This document shows, piece after piece, positions 7,882 through 13,883 of a stretch of DNA of 23,475 nucleotides (the stretch's first letter is position 1; every line of letters starts with the position of its first letter). Below the pieces are notes generated by a model, which had not been told where the DNA came from, did not search any database, and worked only from the letters and a program-made list of their open reading frames with translations. Made by a program: the position numbers and the translations under genes. The stretch lies in the NCBI GenBank assembly GCA_947588975.1, contig CANQAF010000011.1, positions 1-23,475 of the forward strand. Direction: 5' to 3'. The stretch is from an uncultured Bacilli bacterium. GTDB lineage: Bacteria > Bacillota_I > Bacilli_A > RF39 > UBA660.

Positions 7882-9627
7882 ATGAAAGAAAATAAATATC
7901 GTACACACCATCCTGTCGATTTAAAAGAACAAGATGCAGGGAAAAAAGTTCGTTTATCTGGTTGGGTAGAAAATATCAGAGATCATGGTGGCGTATTGTT
8001 TGTTGATTTACGCGATGAAACGGGAACTGTCCAATTGGTTAGTAATGATGATACTATATTTGCGCATTTAACGAAAGAATCTACTATTATGATAGAAGGA
8101 ATGGTTCGTAAGCGTAATGAAGAAGATTACAATCCTAAAATCGTAACTGGAACGATTGAAGTATTAGTAGAATCTTTAACGGTATTAGGAAAAGCAAAAA
8201 ATGTGCTTCCATTCGAAGTAGTTACTTCTCATGAAGTAAATGAAGAAGTAAGACTCAAATATCGTTATTTAGATTTACGTAATAAAAAAGTACATGAAAA
8301 TATTGTATTTCGCGCTAAACTTTTAAACTATTTAAGAGAAAAAATGAACAATATGCAGTTTACCGAAGTGCAAACACCAATTATTACCGCATCTTCTCCA
8401 GAAGGGGCCAGAGATTTCTTAATCCCTTCTCGTAAATTTCGAGGTAAATTTTATGCTTTACCCCAAGCTCCACAAGTATTTAAAGAATTGCTGATGGTTG
8501 GTGGTTTTGATCGCTATTTTCAAATTGCTCCTTGTTTTCGTGATGAAGACTGTAGAGCAGATCGTACATTAGAATTTTATCAATTAGATTTTGAAATGGC
8601 ATTTGTGGAAGAAGAAGATGTTTATGAAGTAGGAGAAGAAATTTTCTATGATACATTTTCCCACTTTTCAAATCGTACAATTACACCAAGACCTTTTCCA
8701 CGAATTTCTTATAAAGAAGCAATGTTAAAATATGGAACGGATAAACCAGATTTAAGAAATCCTTTAGAAATTATTGATTTAAGTGATATTTTTGTTGAAA
8801 GTGATTTTAAACCATTCCGTGGAGTAACAGTTCGTGGAATTGCAGTTTCAGATATTGGAAATAAATCGAATGCTTGGTTCAATGAAGTAGTGGACTATGC
8901 ATCTTCTATTGGTATGCCAGGAATTGGATATATAACTTTAGAAGAAAATGGTACATTTAAAGGTCCAATTGACAAATTTTTAACGGAAGAACAAAGAACA
9001 CAATTAATTGAAACAGCGCATTTAAAAGTAAATAGTGTTTTATTCTTTATTGCAGATAAAAAAGAATTAAAAGCATCTAAATATGCAGGTATGATTCGTA
9101 GTTTTTTAGGACAAAAACTAGATTTATTAGATCCAAATCACTATGCATTCTGTATCATTAATGACTTTCCAATGTTTGAATATGATGAAGAAGAAGGAAA
9201 ATATGATTTTTGCCATAATCCATTTAGTATGCCACAAGGTGGACTGGAAGCATTAGAAACAGAATCTTTGGACGATATTTTGGCATATCAATACGATTTT
9301 GTATGTAATGGAAATGAAATGGCAAGTGGGGCAGTTCGTAATCACGATGTTGCTTGTTTAGAAAAGGCTTTTGAATTAGTAGGATATACGAAAGATGTAG
9401 TCAAAGAACGTTTCCAATCTTTATACAATGCATTCCAATATGGTGTTCCTCCGCATGCAGGTATGGCACCAGGGATTGATCGTATGATTATGCTACTGAA
9501 AGATGAACCAAACTTAAGAGAAGTACAGGCTTTTCCAATGAGTGTAAGTGGTCAAGATTTGATGATGGGTTGCCCAAGTGAAGTAACAGAACAACAATTA
9601 AGAGAAGTACATATTAAATTAAGATAA
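7882..9627 (+). CDS. aspS: Aspartyl-tRNA synthetase
   Basis: Charges tRNA(Asp), and possibly tRNA(Asn), with aspartate. A bacterial-type class II synthetase of 581 residues: N-terminal OB fold (WVENIRDHGGVLFVDLRD), motif 2 FRDEDCRADR (Arg220), a long GAD-type insertion, and motif 3 GMAPGIDR (residues 527-534). Start ATG 7882 is preceded by a strong AAAGGAGG at 7870-7877; the longer open frame from 7828 lies inside asnS and lacks this site. His35 in RDHGG is at the position I recall as His in the non-discriminating Pseudomonas aeruginosa enzyme, whereas E. coli has Leu. This last gene of the operon ends in a terminator hairpin. Confidence 0.96.
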   Translation: MKENKYRTHHPVDLKEQDAGKKVRLSGWVENIRDHGGVLFVDLRDETGTVQLVSNDDTIFAHLTKESTIMIEGMVRKRNEEDYNPKIVTGTIEVLVESLTVLGKAKNVLPFEVVTSHEVNEEVRLKYRYLDLRNKKVHENIVFRAKLLNYLREKMNNMQFTEVQTPIITASSPEGARDFLIPSRKFRGKFYALPQAPQVFKELLMVGGFDRYFQIAPCFRDEDCRADRTLEFYQLDFEMAFVEEEDVYEVGEEIFYDTFSHFSNRTITPRPFPRISYKEAMLKYGTDKPDLRNPLEIIDLSDIFVESDFKPFRGVTVRGIAVSDIGNKSNAWFNEVVDYASSIGMPGIGYITLEENGTFKGPIDKFLTEEQRTQLIETAHLKVNSVLFFIADKKELKASKYAGMIRSFLGQKLDLLDPNHYAFCIINDFPMFEYDEEEGKYDFCHNPFSMPQGGLEALETESLDDILAYQYDFVCNGNEMASGAVRNHDVACLEKAFELVGYTKDVVKERFQSLYNAFQYGVPPHAGMAPGIDRMIMLLKDEPNLREVQAFPMSVSGQDLMMGCPSEVTEQQLREVHIKLR

Positions 9628-9652
9628 AAAGATTCGATTTAGAATCTTTTTT
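9626..9652 (+). terminator. Intrinsic terminator after aspS
   Basis: AAAAAGATTC (9626-9635) pairs with GAATCTTTTT across a 6-base loop and ends in six T residues. The stem begins in the aspS stop codon. It lies just before the ribosome site of the next gene, so that gene depends on readthrough or on an unseen promoter within aspS. Confidence 0.8.
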
Positions 9653-9667
9653 AGAAAGGAGTAACGA

Positions 9668-10366
9668 ATGGAGCAACTTTATCAGAATGGGCAACCAATT
9701 ATACTAGGTAACTTAATGAATAGTGGTGAAGAAGCTGATATTTATGAATATCAAGATCGACTTGTAAAAATTTATAAAAAAGAAAGGCGAAAAAATCTTG
9801 ATGCAATAGATTCTGAATTTCTCCATGACTTAACAAACTTACATTTATCAAAATTTTATTTACCGCTTACTGATGTTTACAATTTACAACATGAGTATAG
9901 AGGATATACCATGTTAAGGTTTATCAATTCTGAGGTTGCGTCCCATGCTCAAAGAGCTAATATTCGAAGTATTATTTTAGAATTAGAAAAAATTGAACAA
10001 GAAATTAAAATATTATCTAATATGAGAATTCAGATTCGTGATATGAAATTAGCTCATATTTTATATAACAAAAAATATGAAAAATTAGGAATTATTGATT
10101 GTGGACTTTTTCGAAGAAGTAGTGTACCAAATTTATATATTGAAAATTTAAAAACGATGAATTATTTTTTGCGGCAAGCATTATTATGGGCTAATTATGA
10201 AGGTACTTGCCATGAAATGCTCGGTATTGATTTTCCAGAAATATATGATACTCTTGATGAGGGGACTATGACACTGAGTGAAATTTTAAAACAAGAAATA
10301 AAAGAGTATGATGTACCAACCTTAGAAAAATTAAAGCATAGATACCAAGGTAAGAAGTTTTATTAG
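9668..10366 (+). CDS. Divergent protein-kinase-fold protein
   Basis: I do not recognise a named gene, but the 232-residue protein follows the small-kinase plan. ILGNLMNSGEEADIYEY (residues about 12-28) resembles the glycine-rich loop, Lys34 in RLVKIYKK is the likely ATP lysine, QIRDMKLAHIL (residues 122-132) matches the catalytic loop with Asp125 and Lys127, and IIDCG (residues 142-146) stands for the metal-binding DFG with Asp144. The usual catalytic-loop Asn is His130, which could mean weak or no phosphotransfer. The rest is a short helical C-lobe, well below full kinase size. RBS AGAAAGGAG precedes the ATG. No separate promoter is seen between the aspS terminator and the gene. Substrate unknown. 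Confidence 0.65.
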   Translation: MEQLYQNGQPIILGNLMNSGEEADIYEYQDRLVKIYKKERRKNLDAIDSEFLHDLTNLHLSKFYLPLTDVYNLQHEYRGYTMLRFINSEVASHAQRANIRSIILELEKIEQEIKILSNMRIQIRDMKLAHILYNKKYEKLGIIDCGLFRRSSVPNLYIENLKTMNYFLRQALLWANYEGTCHEMLGIDFPEIYDTLDEGTMTLSEILKQEIKEYDVPTLEKLKHRYQGKKFY

Positions 10367-10380
10367 GAAACTTCTTTTTT
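10352..10380 (+). terminator. Intrinsic terminator of the kinase-like gene
   Basis: AAGAAGTTT (10352-10360) pairs with AAACTTCTT (10368-10376) across a 7-base loop and runs into T residues. The left arm lies within the last codons of the gene. Confidence 0.8.
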
Positions 10381-10403
10381 GAATATTTTTACATTTTTTT
10401 GAC

Positions 10404-10417
10404 TATATGTACATATA
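10404..10417. repeat. 14-bp perfect palindrome upstream of the tRNA promoter
   Basis: TATATGTACATATA reads the same on both strands, about 50 bases before the tRNA promoter. It may be an operator, but chance is quite possible in such AT-rich DNA. A further imperfect inverted repeat (tttttggtaa/ttactaaaaa, 10436-10459) follows. Confidence 0.35.
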
Positions 10418-10463
10418 ATAAGATATGTAATCACATTTTTGGTAAAAAATTACTAAAAAAGTA

Positions 10464-10492
10464 TTGCAAAAAAACAAATTCTATTATATAAT
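10464..10492 (+). promoter_or_regulatory. Promoter of the tRNA-Asn/tRNA-Glu unit
   Basis: TTGCAA at 10464-10469 and a perfect TATAAT at 10487-10492, spacer 17. The predicted start near 10499 lies about 20 bases before tRNA-Asn. Confidence 0.8.
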
Positions 10493-10518
10493 GAAAAAGT
10501 CTTAAGGAAGACGAAAGT

Positions 10519-10594
10519 GCCTAATTAGCTCAGTCGGTAGAGCACTCGGCTGTTAACCGATAGGTCGTAGGTTCGAGTCCTACATTAGGCGCCA
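10519..10594 (+). tRNA. tRNA-Asn (anticodon GUU)
   Basis: A full 76-base cloverleaf: acceptor GCCTAAT/ATTAGGC, D stem GCTC/GAGC, anticodon loop CTGTTAA giving GUU, T arm GTAGG-TTCGAGT-CCTAC, discriminator G and an encoded CCA. Pair 27-43 at the top of the anticodon stem is a C-T mismatch. This is the tRNA whose charging the gatCAB-asnS-aspS leader most likely senses. Confidence 0.96.
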
Positions 10595-10598
10595 TTAT

Positions 10599-10675
10599 GG
10601 CCAGTTGGTGAAGTGGCTTAACACACTGCCCTTTCACGGCAGCATTCACGAGTTCGAATCTCGTACTGGTCACCA
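10599..10675 (+). tRNA. tRNA-Glu (anticodon UUC)
   Basis: A 77-base cloverleaf with acceptor GGCCAGT/ACTGGTC (one G-U pair), anticodon stem CTGCC/GGCAG around CTTTCAC giving UUC, T arm ACGAG-TTCGAAT-CTCGT, discriminator A and an encoded CCA. It is four bases after tRNA-Asn and surely co-transcribed with it. Confidence 0.96.
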
Positions 10676-10688
10676 GTAAAGTATTATT

Positions 10689-10711
10689 GCCTTAGAGTCA
10701 AGGCTTTTTTT
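10689..10711 (+). terminator. Terminator of the tRNA unit
   Basis: GCCTT (10689-10693) pairs with AAGGC (10700-10704) across a 6-base loop, followed by seven T residues. Confidence 0.85.
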
Positions 10712-10722
10712 GTTTATAAATG

Positions 10723-10751
10723 TTGTATTTTTATTTTTTTCTTGTTATAAT
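10723..10751 (+). promoter_or_regulatory. Promoter of the 34-residue repeat gene
   Basis: TTGTAT at 10723-10728 and TATAAT at 10746-10751 with a 17-base spacer, about 20 bases before the ribosome-binding site. Confidence 0.65.
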
Positions 10752-10776
10752 AAATAACTAAACAAGAGGTGAAATT

Positions 10777-12165
10777 ATGAAAGTAGAAACTATGGAAATG
10801 ATTGCGGATAAGTTAGAAGATGTGGAAAAAATAAAAAGAATAATTAGTACATTAGATAATTTATCTATTGAAGATATTCGATTATTGTTAGATACCTTAA
10901 AAGACTGTGAATATAATAGATATGCATATACAATAATTGTTCATTCAGATGTATTAGCAGAAAGAACTACTACAGAACAAATTCAATTGATGAGAGCACT
11001 AAAAGACTGTGAATATGATGAATATGCATATAAAATAGCAATTGATTTTAATGTATTAGAAATAAGAACTGTAGAAGAGCAAATACAATTGATGAAAGAA
11101 CTAAAAGACTGTGAATATGATGAATATGCATATCAAATAGCAGTTCATCCAATTGTATTAAGAAATAGAACAACCGAAGAGCAAATACAATTGATGAGAG
11201 CACTAAAAGACTATGAATATAATGTATCTGAATACTTGATAGCGGTTAATGTAGATGCATACTTGATAGCGGTTAATTTAGATGTATTAGAAGCAAGAAC
11301 CATAGAAGAGCAAATGCAATTGATGAAAGCACTAAAAGACTGTGAAAATAATGAATATGCATATAAAATAGCAGTTGATTCAAATGTATTAGAAATAAGA
11401 ACTACAGAAGAGCAAATACAATTGATGAGAGTACTAAAAGACTATGAATATAATGTATCTGCATACTTGATAGCGGTTAATTTAGATGTATTAAAAGCAA
11501 GAACCAACGAAGAGCAAATGCAGTTGATGGGATCACTAAAAGACTGTGAATATGATGATTATGCATGTAAAATAGCAATTGATTCAGATGTGTTAACGGT
11601 AAGAACTACCGAAGAGCAAACGCAATTGATGAAAGTACTAAAAGACTGTGAATATAATGAATATGCATATAAAATAGCAGTTACTTCAAATGTATTAACA
11701 AATAGAACCACAGAAGAGCAAACGCAATTGATGAGAGCACTAAAAGACTGTAAATATAATAAAAAAGCATACGAACTAGCAGTTGATTCAGATGTATTAA
11801 AGGTAAGAACTACAGAAGAGCAAATACAATTGATTAGAACACTAAAAGACTCTAAATATAATGTAGATGCATACTTGATAGCAGTTGATTCACAAATATT
11901 AGTTACAACATCAGTGGAAGAACAAATTGCAATCATGAAAGACTCAGAACAAAAAGTTCAAATGAAATTAAAAAAGTTACAAGAACAACAAAAAATACAA
12001 GAAGAAAATTCACAAGTTTTACATAAGGAAAATTTAAGAAGCATAACAACTTTAAATGATATGAAAAATTATATCAGTAGCTTAAAAATGCAGTATGGAA
12101 TAGAAGAAGATATCAAAGAAAATACATTGGTATACAAGTATAAACCTAACTTTCAGGAAAAATAA
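10777..12165 (+). CDS. Alpha-solenoid-like protein of ten 34-residue repeats
   Basis: A 462-residue cytoplasmic protein with no signal peptide or membrane segment; I know no named family for it. After a 36-residue lead-in, ten repeats span residues 37-385 with the consensus LMRALKDCEYNEYAYKIAVD then SNVLEIRTTEEQIQ. Unit length 34, the periodic hydrophobic residues and the lack of Pro/Gly suggest two helices per unit, as in TPR/HEAT-like scaffolds, so protein binding is the likely role. Unit 4 is 43 residues because nine are duplicated. Residues 386-462 begin as a Gln/Lys-rich coiled coil and end in a short domain (DMKNYISSLKMQYGI). RBS AGAGGTG precedes the ATG. It is a single-gene unit with its own promoter and terminator. 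Function unknown. Confidence 0.85.
   Translation: MKVETMEMIADKLEDVEKIKRIISTLDNLSIEDIRLLLDTLKDCEYNRYAYTIIVHSDVLAERTTTEQIQLMRALKDCEYDEYAYKIAIDFNVLEIRTVEEQIQLMKELKDCEYDEYAYQIAVHPIVLRNRTTEEQIQLMRALKDYEYNVSEYLIAVNVDAYLIAVNLDVLEARTIEEQMQLMKALKDCENNEYAYKIAVDSNVLEIRTTEEQIQLMRVLKDYEYNVSAYLIAVNLDVLKARTNEEQMQLMGSLKDCEYDDYACKIAIDSDVLTVRTTEEQTQLMKVLKDCEYNEYAYKIAVTSNVLTNRTTEEQTQLMRALKDCKYNKKAYELAVDSDVLKVRTTEEQIQLIRTLKDSKYNVDAYLIAVDSQILVTTSVEEQIAIMKDSEQKVQMKLKKLQEQQKIQEENSQVLHKENLRSITTLNDMKNYISSLKMQYGIEEDIKENTLVYKYKPNFQEK
10885..11931 (+). repeat. Ten tandem 102-bp coding repeats
   Basis: The units are 102 bases and in frame (unit 4 is 129). Two subtypes alternate in the middle: a KDYEYNVSAYLIAVNLDVL type (units 4 and 6) and a KDCEYNEYAYKIAVDSNVL type (units 5 and 7). 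Units 4-5 and 6-7 therefore look like a duplicated 204-base pair. Outer units have drifted more. Confidence 0.9.
11230..11283 (+). repeat. 27-bp tandem duplication inside repeat unit 4
   Basis: Two copies of 27 bases (11230-11256 and 11257-11283), differing at only a few positions, encode (E/A)YLIAVN(V/L)D twice. The duplication keeps the frame but breaks the 34-residue period. Confidence 0.9.
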
Positions 12166-12170
12166 ACAAT

Positions 12171-12206
12171 AAAAGATAATGTTTCAAAATTACATTATCT
12201 TTTTTT
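12171..12206 (+). terminator. Intrinsic terminator of the repeat-protein gene
   Basis: AAAAGATAATGT (12171-12182) pairs with ACATTATCTTTT (12192-12203) across a 9-base loop and ends in a T tract. Confidence 0.85.
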
Positions 12207-12227
12207 CGTTTTAAAATAGGTAGTAAT

Positions 12228-12267
12228 ATCAAATATATAATTTATGTTTAAAAAAACAATATTTGAT
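12228..12267. repeat. 9-bp inverted repeat before the coat gene pair
   Basis: ATCAAATAT (12228-12236) and ATATTTGAT (12259-12267) are perfect inverted copies 22 bases apart, flanking a TATAAT at 12236-12241. No matching -35 is seen. It may be a regulator site for the coat genes; chance cannot be excluded. Confidence 0.4.
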
Positions 12268-12292
12268 TCATATTAAAAGTAGGAGGGAATTT

Positions 12293-12484
12293 ATGACACA
12301 AAAAGAATTAGATTATGTAGAAGATGCTGTTGGGCATGAAAGTAATTTAGCGTCCATTATTGAAAAATCTATCCAATCTTTAGAAGATGAAAAACTCATA
12401 TCTTTTATGCAAAAACAATTAAAGGATCATAAGACATTTCATGAAACATTGATGCATGTATTGGAGGAAAAAGCAAATGAATGA
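12293..12484 (+). CDS. Small helical protein, probable partner of the Coat F protein
   Basis: A 63-residue, highly charged, helix-rich protein without cysteines or membrane segments. Residues EDAVGHESNLASIIEKSIQS and FMQKQLKDHKTFHETLMHVL look like two antiparallel helices, as in the ferritin-like half-bundles often paired with coat proteins; this is an inference. A strong AGGAGGG at 12281-12287 fixes the ATG at 12293; the open frame extends upstream to 12263 but has no ribosome site there. The last codons carry the ribosome site of the next gene, and the two genes overlap by 8 bases, so translation is probably coupled. Confidence 0.7.
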   Translation: MTQKELDYVEDAVGHESNLASIIEKSIQSLEDEKLISFMQKQLKDHKTFHETLMHVLEEKANE

Positions 12485-12725
12485 TAAGTTAATTATGGAA
12501 AACTATTTATTACTTTTAAAAAGTACTGTTGAAGTATATGTGCATGGAACATTAGAAAGCTCTAATCCTGATATTAGAGAATTGTTGAAAAAAGGATTGG
12601 ATAGAATCATGGAAGCACAAGCAGATACTTATGATACGATGACAGAATATGGCTGGTATCAAGTCAATAATGTCCAAGCAAATGTCATTCAACAGACAAT
12701 TTGTAATATTCAAAATGGAAACTAA
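12477..12725 (+). CDS. Coat F domain spore-coat-like protein
   Basis: An 82-residue protein with the pattern of the Coat F domain: YLLLLKSTVEVYVHGTLES, then SNPDIRELLKKGL and a terminal aromatic segment (MTEYGWYQV). In spore formers such proteins are laid on the spore surface; related proteins also occur in gut Bacillota not known to sporulate. It is as short as a single domain. GGAGG at 12463-12467 lies 9 bases before the ATG at 12477, inside the upstream gene. An in-frame ATG at 12456 has no such site. A terminator follows. Assignment is by sequence pattern only. Confidence 0.72.
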   Translation: MNDKLIMENYLLLLKSTVEVYVHGTLESSNPDIRELLKKGLDRIMEAQADTYDTMTEYGWYQVNNVQANVIQQTICNIQNGN

Positions 12726-12755
12726 GAAGAACTTATAAAATATGATTTTTCTCAC

Positions 12756-12782
12756 AACAATCTTAATGATAAGATTGTTTTT
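12756..12782 (+). terminator. Terminator of the coat gene pair
   Basis: AACAATCTTA (12756-12765) pairs perfectly with TAAGATTGTT (12770-12779) around a 4-base loop, then a T run. Confidence 0.85.
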
Positions 12783-12787
12783 GTTTG

Positions 12788-12816
12788 TTGCGAAAATATA
12801 TAACAATTGGTATAAT
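12788..12816 (+). promoter_or_regulatory. Promoter upstream of the remnant and the AraC gene
   Basis: TTGCGA at 12788-12793 and TATAAT at 12811-12816, spacer 17. It is about 190 bases before the AraC start; the space between holds the decayed reading frame. Confidence 0.65.
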
Positions 12817-12836
12817 AAAAAAGAAGTTGGGTGTAG

Positions 12837-12980
12837 GTTCTAAAACATGAAATTGTAACTATGATGCAATTAAAACGTGAATATAATCCTGAATATACTG
12901 TTTTGAAAATTGCAAAATGAAAAGATGATTGGTTGAATCTATCCAATCAAGAAAGAGAAAAAATCAAGCCCATAAAGTAA
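12837..12980 (+). pseudogene. Decayed small coding remnant with an internal TGA
   Basis: One frame reads VLKHEIVTMMQLKREYNPEY and TVLKIAK, meets TGA at 12918-12920, then continues as KDDWLNLSNQEREKIKPIK to TAA at 12978-12980. Both halves have normal-looking composition, including a Trp, and the frame is kept across the stop. That suggests a gene ending or fragment inactivated by a nonsense change. No ribosome site is seen at the ATG at 12861. The parent family is not recognised. It could also be a non-coding leader that reads protein-like by chance. Confidence 0.4.
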
Positions 12981-13004
12981 GATACTGATTAGGATGTGTG
13001 ATTT

Positions 13005-13805
13005 ATGAATATATATCATCAATTGAATGAAATGATTACATATATTGAACAAAATTTAGAACAAGATATTTCCTATACCACTTTAGCAAAGTTTTTAGGT
13101 GTGAATGAATATACAATGCAACGTCTTTTTCATTTACTTTGCAATATTTCTTTATCAGAATATATCCGTAAAAGAAGATTATCACAAGCAGGATATGATT
13201 TATATAGCGGAAATGAAAAAATAATAGATGTGGCTTATAAGTATGGTTACGAAAATGCTACTTCATTTTCTAGAGCATTTGAAAAATTTCATGGAGTGAA
13301 ACCAAGTGTAATCAAAAAAGGAAAATATGGACTTAAAAATTATCCAAAGTTAACATTTGAAGAAACAGATAACATAAAAGAAGAAATTCCTTATGAAATT
13401 ATTGAATTAGAAGAATTCGTATTGTATGGAAAAGGAATTTCAACCAATGAAATAGATGTTAAAAAAGATGCTCCTAATTTTTGGATATCCATGAAAAAAC
13501 AATATTGTGAACAATATGGGAATATTTCTTATGGTATGGTAAAATATTCTGATCGATTTGAAAATCCAGATTTTGAATATTGGGTTTTATGGGATCACAA
13601 AATAGATGAATTTGAACAAATTGTAATTCCAAAATCGAAGTGGTTACTTTTTCATATTGTAAATGATAATTCAAAAGAAATTCAACAAACATCAAGAGAT
13701 TTTTATGAACAATTTTTACCAAGTTGTAAGTATAATATAAGGGATATACCAGAACTAGAACATTATCATGATGGTGTAGTAGATTTTTTAGTGCCGATTG
13801 AATAA
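13005..13805 (+). CDS. AraC-family regulator with GyrI-like effector domain
   Basis: A 266-residue transcription regulator. The N-terminal half is a two-helix-turn-helix AraC/XylS domain (residues about 5-105): ISYTTLAKFLGVNEYTMQRL is the first HTH, and IIDVAYKYGYENATSFSRAF then HGVKPS is the second with its signature. From about 125 onward the sequence has the pattern of GyrI-like small-molecule sensing domains (PYEIIELEEFVLYGKGIST ... WVLWD ... HDGVVDFLVPIE), as in Rob/BltR-type drug-response regulators. The ribosome site is weak (aggatg). It has its own terminator; the nitroreductase gene follows in the same direction and is a candidate target. The ligand is unknown. Confidence 0.88.
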   Translation: MNIYHQLNEMITYIEQNLEQDISYTTLAKFLGVNEYTMQRLFHLLCNISLSEYIRKRRLSQAGYDLYSGNEKIIDVAYKYGYENATSFSRAFEKFHGVKPSVIKKGKYGLKNYPKLTFEETDNIKEEIPYEIIELEEFVLYGKGISTNEIDVKKDAPNFWISMKKQYCEQYGNISYGMVKYSDRFENPDFEYWVLWDHKIDEFEQIVIPKSKWLLFHIVNDNSKEIQQTSRDFYEQFLPSCKYNIRDIPELEHYHDGVVDFLVPIE

Positions 13806-13810
13806 TTGAT

Positions 13811-13840
13811 AAAACTGATTCTAAAAAAATCAGTTTTTTT
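13811..13840 (+). terminator. Terminator of the AraC gene
   Basis: AAAACTGAT (13811-13819) pairs with ATCAGTTTT (13829-13837) across a 9-base loop and ends in seven T residues. Confidence 0.85.
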
Positions 13841-13851
13841 GTGGTGAGATG

Positions 13852-13860
13852 TGTTATAAA
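13852..13860 (+). promoter_or_regulatory. Extended -10 before the nitroreductase gene
   Basis: TGTTATAAA fits an extended -10 (TGnTATAAA) just after the AraC terminator; no -35 is seen. The leader would be short, starting close to the ribosome site. Confidence 0.4.
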
Positions 13861-13883
13861 TATGGAATAGGAGAAGTGAAAAT

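Noticed and set aside
10399..10419. TTGACT with TATAAT as the tRNA promoter
   Set aside because: The spacer is only 9 bases; the TTGCAA/TATAAT pair at 10464-10492 has 17.
10885..11931. CRISPR or non-coding tandem array
   Set aside because: The 102-base units are in frame, have a ribosome site and stop, and vary mostly at the protein level; there are no spacers.
11559..11936. Minus-strand reading frame across the repeats
   Set aside because: It is the mirror of the coding repeats, lacks a ribosome site and gives a Ser/Cys-rich low-complexity product.
12268..12300. Sporulation sigma-E-like TCATATT site before the coat genes
   Set aside because: The matching -10 would fall inside the coding sequence, so the start point would be after the ATG.
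12837..12980. TGA read as Trp (mycoplasma code), which would make the remnant one gene
   Set aside because: TGA ends gatC, the first coat gene, gatD and murT at sensible positions, and Trp is TGG throughout.
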